A stretch of 64,000 nt of DNA from Ifrita kowaldi (Eukaryota > Chordata > Aves > Passeriformes > Cinclosomatidae): the NCBI GenBank assembly GCA_013398055.1, contig VZRS01002791.1:1-64000 (forward strand). Reading direction: 5' to 3'. Every line of letters starts with the position of its first letter. Positions within the stretch are counted from its first letter, which is position 1. The notes below the pieces were generated by a model. That model did not search any database and was not told where the DNA came from. It saw only the letters and a program-made list of their open reading frames with translations. Positions 50,301 to 62,300 of this stretch are shown piece after piece. A program made the translations under genes and the position numbers.

Positions 50301-53300
50301 GGTGTGCATTAGCAGGAATATTAATACCACTTTCAATTAAGCTTTAATTTTACTTGCCATTCATGTTTACTGTAGTTCAGGAAACATTTGTTTTCTTCCA
50401 GAGCTAAATGATGGATGACACTTTGCTACAGCCAAGGAAAGCTTTGGGGTACCCTTAGCTCTTGCCAGGTGAGGAAGGGCCCAAAACGGAGCTGGAGGAA
50501 CAGCAGATCTCACACATTCCTTTTATGTTAGGCTTTCAGCCTCTTTCAGGTGACATGGATATTGCCAGCAGTGATGCTCTCTGCATTTCCCCTCTTTGAG
50601 GTTTAGAGCCTGACTAAAAGGCTTTGATAATACATGGGATAAGATCGAGCAAAGAAACCATCCACAGTTAAAAAGCAGAGCATGAACTGTCTCTAATTCC
50701 TTGATTCCTATCTGGAGGAACCATTAGGTATTTGATACAGGGCATAAATAACCCCTGAGGACTGGACACGGCCCATGGAGGTTTCCAGCCTTTCTCTAAA
50801 TTAGTGTCATTCTCAAATCAGAAGCTACAGGCTCATCGAATGAGAGCTCTCGGTGAGGGTAAAGAAAAAGTGTCTTTGTTGCTGGCCGAAGAGAATAAAA
50901 TACATTGAGATAGGTACTGATTGCTTTGATAAAATAATTATGTAGGCTTGAAATTGCAGTGAGGTCGCTGATCTGGACAGGTTTCCTGCCAGGTCCTCAT
51001 GTGCCTCATGCATATTTAACGAGGAAGAGATGTAGGTGCAGAGATAAAATCATCCTCAACTCTCTGGGACCCTTTATTCCAAAAATGTTATTTTTTTTCT
51101 GTTGCTTCTGAAAGCATTGTAATGCCAAAGCTGTTTGCTAATGATGTCCCTTGCCTTTCTTTAGTTATAACTGCAGGTGCTTTTGGGCCTCTCTCCCTGT
51201 ATTCTCTCTCACCATGTGAGAGGTTTTCTTGAAACACAACAATGAAACGTAAATCAATTTGTTAATCTGATGAAATTTGTTGTTGAATGTAATTACTTTT
51301 GGAGACATGCAATTACATGCTGATTTTTCAGAACAGGCAAACTGACATCTTCTACTGTGGGATGGAAAGATTTAAAACAGAACAGTTAAATGGTCCTTTA
51401 AAACATGAAACAGCTGCTTGTGTTTTATCTGTTCCTGCTGCCTTGTTTTTGGCATCAACCGATGACATTTTTCTCCTTTTAGAAGTTGTTCCCTTTTCGA
51501 TTAAGTAATATTTTTGTTAGCACCTTCTTAAATCCTTTAAAAGGAGGATTTCTCTCAAAGGCAGTTAACCCTTGGCAGGATGTGGTACCACTTCAGTCCT
51601 GTTTACAGGAGGTTGTAGCTTCAGCAACCCTGAAAACTGTTCATGCCAAACTTTTCCCAGGTGCTGTGTCGGGGGCAGGGGTTGATTTTCATCAGAGATT
51701 CATGGAATGGTTTGGGTTGGAAGGGAGATGAAGGAGCACCTTGTTCCAGCCCCTGCCGTGGGCAGGGACACCTCCCACTGTCCCAGGCTGCTCCAAGCCC
51801 CAATGTCCAGCCTGGCCTTGGGCACTGCCAGGGATCCAGGGGCAGCCACAGCTGCTCTGGGCACCCTGTGCCAGGGCCTGCCCACCCTCCCAGGGAACAA
51901 TTCCTTCCAATATCCCACCTATCCCTGCCCTCTGGCACTGGGAAGCCATTCCCTGGGTCCTGACACTCCTGGCCCTTGACTCTCCAGCTCTCTTGGGGCC
52001 CCTTTAGGCGCTGGAAGGGGCAACCATTGAAATCTTGGGGTTTTACATCTGCAACTTGGGATTTCTTGGGATGAACTGTAGTGACTTGTGTAACTTTTGT
52101 GAGGTTTATTGTAACATCTTCCTACAGCACTGGAAGTCTTTTTGTGTGCCTGTTGCAGAACTTCAGCTGCATAAATAAGAAAAGTTTTAGGAGAACAGAG
52201 AGAGACAGCCTGCGATTCAGATTTAATAATACCAGGAGCATTTCTTAGGTTGTGGTTTTTTGAGACCTGACAGTGACATATGTATTGATTGCCTTAATTT
52301 TAAGGAAGCTGATTTTTTTTTTCTCTTTTCAAATGCAGTGCAGGAAAATATAATATATAAATATAATGTATAAATTATATAGTATATAATATGTAATACA
52401 TTAAAAATTGAAGAATTAATCTTTTATGGAAGGAAAATCCGAATTAGGCATTAATTTCTCCTGGTTAAGGCCAGTGCTGGTTGCTTGAAGTTGCTGTATT
52501 TCTGTGATGAATAACTCTTGAAAACACCGTAACCTACCACCGAATGTAAATATAGGCCCCAAATTCAAATATATTTAAGGAATTGAGTGCTGTGAGCCAT
52601 TGCTGGGGAGGCAAAAGGACAAGATAGTTTTCTTTATATAAAAGCTTATTTAAAGAGTCGAGGAATAGTGAGCAGAGTTAACGAAGAAGACAAAAGTGTA
52701 TTGGCAATAAAATAGAAGAAGCCACACACTGAAATGTGACAGTGGATTCAGCCTGGCTGAACCACAGGGGAAAGTATATCCAGAACTAGGAGAGGGTGAC
52801 AAACCCAAAAGCCTGTGGCTGGTTTGGCTCACAAACATGGAGCCAGAGACACCAGCATTCCACTAACAGCTCTCAGCTGACTCTGCAGTGCTGCTTTTGG
52901 GGAAAAAAAACCCATTCCTGGAATGTCCTGAAAACTTCTTTTTCTCTCACTTATTTTCCTGACATTGTATTATTAAGATTTTTGACTTTTTTTTTACTTT
53001 ATTGGCAAATGTTGCTCACAGCAATGTTGGCAAGCAAGAGCTGGGGTCAAGGCAAGGTAGTGCTGTCACAGTCCTGTATAGGAATAAATTTCTGGAATGG
53101 TTGGGGATTTCATAGGGTTTTTTCCTGAATTGATTCTCTCTTAAATTTTTTTTTTCAGTTGTAAGTGTCATGTATAGTTATTTCTTTAAACAGTCTGTCT
53201 TGCATGCAAGATTAGCACTATCCACCTTCCCACACTTGGACCCAAACCATCAATAAATTACATTGATCTTTTGACTGAGGATTGAAGTAAATTCCGTCAA

Positions 53301-56300
53301 TTGATTTATCACTTCAGTATTTTACTGGAAAATTCTTCATGACAAAATGGTGAATTACATGTTATAGAAATCCTTTAGTGATAGACAGTGACTACCTGGC
53401 CTTTTTAATGCAAATTTAGGAGCTTAGAGAGAGGTTGTTCATTTTGCCCTACCCAGCATGGTTATGTTTTTCACGTTAAGATTTCTTGAACACCAAATTA
53501 TAGCCAAGGCTCTCAACAGAAAAAGCTGTGATGAATAAAACAGCCCAGCCCTGTGACTCTGATTCCAGGGCTCTTTGAAACTGATCGTGATGCTATGTAG
53601 TTTGTTTAAAGTAAATTTGGGGGGTTTTAATTACTGCAACTTCAGGTCATGATGTGACACCAGGTTTGAGACAATGTGTGACTTCAGTATTGTGTAATAA
53701 TGTGAGAATGTTGTCATTCAAAGGTATTTAAATTTGGTTATTTATATAAATATATATTTAGTTTGGAGCTGGAACTAGATAATCTTTAAGGTCCCTTCCA
53801 ACCCAAACCATTCTATGATTCTATATGTAATATGTATAAATATATATACACTTATTTTAGTACTTTATTTTATTAAAGATGAAAAGTGCTTAAACTTTCT
53901 GTAGAGATTCCTGCAGCTGGAATATTGCAGGAGTTTTTGCTACAGGTTGGTAAACATGTTAAATTTCTCATCCAATATGATCCTTAGAATTCACAGCCTC
54001 CTCAGGGAAGGAGACAGAGCTTGTTTTCCCCGTTAATACCACTGCAACCCTGAACTCTGTCTTGCATTTATTCCCCTGTTTTGTCTGGTCAGAAGTGATG
54101 CAAGACAGAAGGTTTTGCCTGTTTCCATCTGTCAGCTATTTTGAAGCCTAAAAAAATAAACTTGCAAATATTGCTTTTGCTGTTTTATTCTTTTTATTCT
54201 TGATTCCCGCTTGTGTACTTACATCACCAGCTCTTTAGGAAAGCGACATTTATTCCTTTTAAGCTCAGTAGACTGTAAAGCTCATTTTTACTGGACTTTG
54301 AGGGTCTGAGTGAGTGTTTGAGCTGTTACGTGCTACATTTACATTTTTTCCATGCTGAAACTCTCCAGCAATAGTTGGGCTGCTGCCGAGTGTAACTGAG
54401 CCTGCATGCAGATGGTGTCAGAGCTCTGCTTGGCGCAGAGCCAGGGAACAGGATCCTTCCCAAATGCAGCGGGATCCTTCCCAGATGCATCCACAGTGCA
54501 GCAGCTGGGACTGAAGGGAGGTGCTTGAGGACCTGGAACTCAGGGGATTGGAGTGTTTTCCTGCTGGTGACTTGCCTTCTGTCTCAAGGTTCAGGATCTT
54601 TATTTTTAACCACTCTTTCCAAATACCTCTGAGCTTCCTTGTCTCCAGAACAATTGTTGCAATTGCAGGATCACAGAACCATTTATGTTGGAAAACCCTC
54701 TAAGACCATCGAGTCCAACTGTTCCCCAGCACTGCAAAGGCCACCCCTGCCCCATGTCCCCAAGTGCCACATGTACCTGGCTGTTAAATCCCTCCAGGGA
54801 GGGATATTCCACCACCACCCTGGGCAGCTGTGCCAGGCCAGGCCAGCCCTTGCCCTATTTTTCTTAATATCCACTCTGAGCCTGCCCTGGCCCAGCCTGA
54901 GGCCGTTCCCTCTCCTCCTGTCCCTGTTCCCTGGGAGCAGAGCCCGACCCCCCCCGGCTGCCCCCTCCTGTCAGGGAGTTGTGCAGAGCCACAAGGTCCC
55001 CCCGGAGCCTCCTTTTCTCCAGGCTGAGCCCCTTTCCCAGCTCCCTCAGGAATCCTCCACCCCCTTCCCAGCCCCATTCCCTTCCCTGGACAAGCTCCAG
55101 CCCCTTTCCCAGCTCCCTCAGGAATTCTCCAGCCCCTTTCCAGCTCTGTTCCTTCCCTGGGTATGCTCCAGCCCCTCCAGGTCTTTTGTGAGCGGCGTGA
55201 AAGAAGAACTGAGAAGTTCAGAGAATTCAGGAGAATTCACTGAGGATTCAGAAGAACTGAGTTTTTTCTGGTCCTGCCTCAGCTTTCTTAGGGCGTTACA
55301 GTCAGGTGCAGGTGTGCAGGGTCTGAGCTGAGTTTGCTGTTTCAATTATGGGACTTTGCAGAATTTTATTTCCTAGTGCACTTTAAATTTAGATGAGCAG
55401 CACAATTCAACCCCTGGCTGAATACTTCAAATACTTCTCATTTGTCAGATTTGTGTGATAATTTCTGGGATGCAGTGAAATNCCCCGGAGCCGCCTTTTC
55501 TCCAGGCTGAGCCCCTTTCCCAGCTCCCTCAGGAATCCTCCACCCCCTTCCCAGCCCCATTCCCTTCCCTGGACAAGCTCCAGCCCCTTTCCCAGCTCCC
55601 TCAGGAATTCTCCAGCCCCTTTCCAGCTCTGTTCCTTCCCTGGGTATGCTCCAGCCCCTCCAGGTCTTTTGTGAGCGGCGTGAAAGAAGAACTGAGAAGT
55701 TCAGAGAATTCAGGAGAATTCACTGAGGATTCAGAAGAACTGAGTTTTTTCTGGTCCTGCCTCAGCTTTCTTAGGGCGTTACAGTCAGGTGCAGGTGTGC
55801 AGGGTCTGAGCTGAGTTTGCTGTTTCAATTATGGGACTTTGCAGAATTTTATTTCCTAGTGCACTTTAAATTTAGATGAGCAGCACAATTCAACCCCTGG
55901 CTGAATACTTCAAATACTTCTCATTTGTCAGATTTGTGTGATAATTTCTGGGATGCAGTGAAATTTGGGACCACATCTTAAGCACTATTTTTAATTTAGA
56001 GACAGTCGTGCCTGTGTTCACTCTGCACAACATCAGAGAGTTCACATGGGAAGACAAAACACGTATAATTGGCATTTCTGAGCCAACTGCTGACTGCAGC
56101 CAATTAGCTGAGAAGTGACAATTTGTGACTACTGCAGGAAGGCAGCACAGTATTGGAATATAAATCGATTTTCATCTCAGAATAAGTTCAGAAGTGAACC
56201 AGGTTTTATATTTGCACAGTAGTGTGTATTTGTGCCATAAAGCTCAATGGCTCAGTTAATATTGCAGCAGGTGAGGAGGAAGTCATTAATCTCTTTCATC

Positions 56301-59300
56301 CTTCACGCAGGAGCAGAGCAACTCGGAGCAGTAGGTGTGAAAATCAAATTTGAGTGTGGGTTTTATTTTTGCTTGTTGTAGAATGCAAATGTGAGCATGG
56401 GAACCTCTTCAGCTGCACCAAGTTCTCTCTGATTTGGAGAAAGACAGATTTGATGGATGAACTGTTCAGTAGATGAGGAATTGGTCCAGAGGAGGCTGTG
56501 GAGGTGCTCCAAGTGCTGGAGCCTCTCTGCTCTGGAGACAGAATGGGAGCTGAGGCTGTTCAGCCTGGAGAAGAGAAGACTCCAGGGAGACCTTAGAGCC
56601 CCTTGCAGTGCTGCTTCTGATGTCCACACCTACAGCATCAGGTGTATTACGAGCTCTGGGATCTCCCACTTCCAAATCATGCTCCACTTCAGCTTGTTGT
56701 GTGTCAGCATTTTTCAAGTTACAATTAACTCCTGTTAAGACCCTTTCTTCTCTGAAACCTAAGGTTTAACTTTCTGTCTAGAGAATCTTTCCCTGTGGAT
56801 CTGGTTAAATTTTCTTCCTAACCTCCAAATTTGGGTGCAGTTTTGCTGTTCATTTAAAATAGAGATCTGTGATGCCTCTGAAAGAGAATGTCCTTCTGCA
56901 TCTGTGGTGTGACTGGGGTATGGATTCACCCAAAAGCTCTTGGATGGGGCTTGCAGCACCCTGGTCTAGTGGCAGGTGTCCCTGCCCATGGTAGGGGGTT
57001 GTAATGAGATGTGTCTGTGATTCTGGAGCAGCAGCTGGAGGACAGGTGAGATGTCCCAGGGCAGCTGCAATAGCTTTTACCTCCCTTCAGGCAATGAATG
57101 GAGCTTCTAGAGCATTCATGAAACCAAGGGCAAGGATGCACCATGGAAATTTAAACTACCTAAATTTAGGGGTCCACAAATAGATGTCTTTGTGTGCCTC
57201 AGTGTTTACGGTTCTGTTATGGAACTGGTCAGGTAATAATTTTTTAGGCACCTGCACTGGTCAGCTGAATCACAGATGAGGTTTCCATTGAGTGTAAAGG
57301 GCTGATAGGAATACCCCTGTGATCCTGGATTTGGATGTCTTAATCTGTGTCTGAATCCCATAAATCATCTGCAGAGGTGAACAAATGCTTCCTTCTGGAA
57401 CGTGTTCCTTGGAACTGACATTGTTGAGATGATTTAAGAGTCACCTGTCTGAAAAAGGCTCATCTCAGGTTGCTGCTGTGTTTGCTCATCCCTCAGTGAG
57501 CAGGGTCAGCTCTACAATCCCAGCTTCTGAAGGGTGTTTTTGAAGGGCTTTTTGCCCTTCATTCCTATGATTAGCTTTCCACTGCCTTAACGACTTCCAT
57601 GGCTCATTAAAGATGTTCACAAAACACAGGAAGCAGCAGCATGTGGCAGAACTGAGACCATGTTCAGGTGGTGGAGCTGGATTGCTGTGCTGGCTCATTC
57701 TTTCCTAAAACCTCACGGCCAGGGCTCTTGGAGTTGGCTCACTGCTCCTCTGGGGTGGAGAGCACCAAGATCAACATGGATCTTGGCCATGTGTTTCATT
57801 AGAGCACATTGTGTTTGTGTTTAAAGGAGAACTGGAACAGGGAATGACAATACTCTTGAGCAGAAGAGAAGTTCCCCCCCAGCATTACTCTAGAGGGCAA
57901 AATGAATGTTTTGATGACTTTGGCATCACTCAGGAATACTTAAACGCCCTTCGTTTTACAGCAGGTCCTTTGACAAAAGCGCAGGCACTCAGCATTCAGG
58001 CCATGGCGTCCTGTTAGCATTGTCTGTATTCTCCAAGTTCAGATTGAATCCTTGCCTCTAACCATAGGAAAAAAGAGACAAGACAGTGGAGGTTTGGGGA
58101 AGAAATACAGGAAAATGTGCATAAATGTTACCTGCAGCTTATTTGTCTTGTGGCTTTCTCTCGCTGGAAGCCTGTGGAACTCGCAGCTTTCCTCTTTTCC
58201 CTGCTGCTTTTTGTTCGTTAACTTTGGTGCTGGGGCTACGTTGAAATAAAAAGCAAAAGGCAGCCCAAAAATCTCTAAATTTCTGTGTGGTCCTGTAGAC
58301 TTTCGAAACATGAGTGCTGTAGCATTCTCCCACCTGCCAGGTGAGGTTAATGGATGTAGCAGTAGGACCTTTTGATACCTTCTGAATTCACAGCAAGCCC
58401 CAAGCTCTGGGAGCCAGCTTCACATTGCGCCTCCTCTGCTGGACCCTTCTAGTTTCAGAAGTTAATTAGACTTTTGTTTTTCTGTCTTACACAGTTTATT
58501 CTAGGAGCATGTCCTGTGCAAAATATCATTTTTAGTTTCTGTTTTTCTCATCCCTAATATGAAATAGGGATGAATGCGAAGGCACCACTGGTGGGAATGT
58601 AGTCACTTCATATATTTGTGAAGAAAGATAGAAATATAATGCATCAATAATCCTAGGTTGTTACCAAGGTAAAAAAAGTTGTGGAAACACTATTTTCTGG
58701 GGTTGTTCATGTTTTCTCAAGTTTTTAGAGAACCAGAAAGTACCAGATTTTGGTATGAAATTGCCATACTTGAAATACTCTTCATCACATTCACAGAATT
58801 CCAGAATGGTTTGGGTTGGGAGGGACCTTAAAGCCCATCCAGTTCCAGCCCCTGCATGGGCAGGGACACCTTCCACTGTCCCAGGCTGCTCCAAGCCCCA
58901 ATGTCCAGCCTGGCCTCGGGCACTTCCAGGGATCCAGGGGCAGCCACAGCTGCTCTGGGCACCCCGTGCCAGGGCCTGCCCACCCTCCCAGGGAACAATT
59001 CCTTCCCAATATCGCATCCATCCCTGCCCTCTGGCAGTGGGAAGCCATTCCCTGTGTCCTGTCACCATGTCCTTGTCCAATGTCCCGCTCCAGCTTTCTT
59101 GGGGCCCCTTTAAGTACTGGGAGGTCTCTTCAGAGCCTTCTGCAACAACCCCAACTCTTTCATTATCAGTTCTTTAGTTAATTTTAGATTAGGGGTGCTA
59201 ATACTATGCATAATATTGGAAATTATTTGAGTTTGGAGAAGGAGTTGTCCTAATCCCATTGTGGTGAATAGTTTGGCTTCCTCTAAAATATCAGTAACTT

Positions 59301-62300
59301 CCAGCACAAGTGGAAGGAGTAATGCTGCGATGAATTACCTGTACATCTGTTTATTACAGTTAAATAAGAGGAGTTAACCAAATCTGGTTCTTGCTGGATT
59401 TAACAAAATATTTCTACATAATTTCTTATTTGGATGGGGACTGAGTTTTCTTAGTGGTATGTGAAACTCAAGTTGTTTTTAAAGAGTTCAGGGCACTTGT
59501 AGATCACAAGAAGAGAGGTTTATATAATTTCGGGTGTCCTTGCATGTACGGGTTTAAGGTGAACTTAGGTCTTAGTTGACCTACTTTTGTACAAAATTGT
59601 TCCCTCAAAATTATTCTCAATTTTCTTTTGTGTTGAAGAACAAACTCAGGTGCTTATGCAAACCAAGTCCTGGTATGTAGTTGTCCTAATTTGTTTTTCA
59701 AAATTTCTATCAGTCACAGGCAGTAGTTTAGCTCTAGCAATATTTTGAGTTTGAAATACCCGCTGTTACTGAAATGTCACTTGGGTTCAAATATACTTTT
59801 CCTTTGCTTATATTATTTTGTCGCTGTCAGGAATGAGGCAACTCTTGATTTTAATAAAAAAATTAAAATTTATTAAGGAGAAAATTAATTAAAAATTAAT
59901 TAGTTATGTTTTAATTAAAAATAAGTAGGTGCGATTAATTAAAAGAATTCAGGATCCATAAAATCAACAGATAAAAGAAAACAAGAAACCCCGGGTACAC
60001 AGGGATTGAAGACTCCAATGGCCGCAGCGGCTCTGAGTCCCCTTTGCAGAGAGCTGCAACGCTGGGGTGACTTTAGCCAGCCTAAAGCCAAAGCAATTAC
60101 AGTGTCTCTTAGTGAGGGAGAGGCCGATGACCCAGCCTCGGGACTCCCCTGCTGCTAATCTGAGGTGAATGGCGGTGTCCCCGAGTGTCAGGCACTTTTA
60201 TANGGCCAAGTCATTTGCCATTAACTCCTTTGAAATTTGTGTATACTGATTTCAAAACCAGTGCAATTTTTAGATGTTGGCTGGTTAGAGGAAGCCAAGT
60301 TTTCTTCTTGGCTTCATACTTTATGCTAATCAAATGATAAAAAATGTAAAGCTCTTCATTACAAATTTTTGTCAGTCCATACAGCCAGCTATTTCTGGTC
60401 CTCTGGAAAGCAGCTGGATTTTTTTGGTACTTCACGTGATGTGGCAATAGAAAAATCAGGATAGGCAGTTGTGCTCTCCAAGGTACCTTTTCAGATAAGA
60501 TAAACACAAGCTTTGTAATATTCTTTGGAATTAACATAATTAAGTATCTGATCATAGCTACCTAAGGGCACCGTGTTACTCCTAAGAACAGGATATAAAA
60601 CACCCTTGGATGCTGTATGTGGCTTGGGAAGAGTCAGATGGCTGCTCCATGGAAAAGGAACTGGGGGTGCTGCTTGGTAGTGGCTGAAGGCAACTCCATG
60701 TGTGCCCAGGCGGAGGTTTAAGCTGGATATTAGGGAAAATTTCTTCCTGGAAAGGGCGGTCCAGCGCTGGTTGCCCAGGGCAGTGCTGGAATCCCCAGTC
60801 CAATCCTCCCCCTGGAGGGATTTCAAAGCTGTGTGGATGTGGCACTTGGGGACGTGGGGCAGTGGTGGCCTGGGCAGTGCTGGGGATGGTTGGACTGGGT
60901 GGGCTCAGAGCCTAAACCTAAACAATTCTGGGATTCTTTGATGTGAAAGTGGGGATTTGATTTTGCAGCTGAGCTAAGGTTCTGCCCTGTACCTGGAGGA
61001 GGCTTTCCAGTTCCTCAGCACAAGCTGCATGGAGCTTTCCTGCAGTTAAACTGCTTCATCCTTTGGTATAAAATGAGTTTTTTCAGAATGGATAAATGAA
61101 TCTTCTACTGTCAAAGTTAATTAAAAATCTGGACTGCAAAGAAATTTGTGCCATATTTTTTGTGGATCTAGAATGAGCAGCCTACTTTCAACAGCTATTT
61201 CCAACCAAACTTTCAATGTAACTGAATTAATTAAGTCCTGGGAACAGATTATATTAGGAGAAATTAAGCTCTAAGTAAGCAAACCATTAACAATTATGAG
61301 ACCAAATTGCCTGTGACACAGATTGGTCAGGTTTGATGGCACAAAGTATTTTCAGCTTGTGAGGAATAAATTGTAGAAACAACCTGGGTTTTTTTACTCC
61401 ACGTATGAGGTACAGGTCCTCAATTGGGCTTTACAGGAGAAGAGCTCCAACAGGTAGAGAAAAGAATCCCTGGTAAAGCATTTGTAAGGCTTCTGTGTGA
61501 AATAAACCTAGATTATTTATTGCTTGTTTGGTTTTGTTTTATTTGTTTCCTGCAGTTGTTATCAAAAAATGAGAAGCCCTTCTCTGGTAACAGTCTCATT
61601 AATCTTTCATAGAATCTCTCTTATTTTAAAATTAACAGATTCTTGTGTTTTTCTAATGGGTGCAAGTTCTGGTTTCCATCACAGAAACTGGTCCTGATGG
61701 TCATCCACAGAGGACTGGCCTGCTGATGATTCCTTTGTGCTTTTAATTTTCTTTTTCTGCTAAAGGGTTGTTGATACATAGCAAGGGCTTTATTTTGAAA
61801 TGCATCTCTTCTAGTCACTCAGCATCATGGTTATCCTCAGAAATAATAAGACGTCATTATTTTTATGCTGGCCGTATTACATGTTTGTATTTTGGGATTT
61901 GATATTTTAGTAACGATTATCTTTGCCTTAAGGACATTCCAGAATATCCATTTATGCAAATATTGTACCACCATAGTTACCAGGCACTGATTTTTTACAC
62001 AAAAAGTGAAATCTTGCTCACTGTCTCTTTATAATCAGAAAACTATTGGGAAGCACTTCAGAAGCAAAAATCAACCAGAAACTCTGTGTTTTCTTGTCTT
62101 TTGTAGGCAGGACTGTTGAGGTTGCAGCATCAGGTGTGCAGGTTTGGAGTTCACTTTGCAGCTACACATTGGTTGTGCACTGCAAAGGAGCTTTCAACTT
62201 CAAAGTATTTCAATATATTTATAAGAAAACTATTTGGGGCAGCTTCTGTACCAAGTGACAATGGATATTTAAAGCAAATATGATCATAGAAAGTGTTCCA

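Noticed and set aside
55118..55828. Two identical 75-codon frames on the - strand
   Set aside because: They are the same sequence seen twice because of the duplication at the N, and they start in CR1 sequence.
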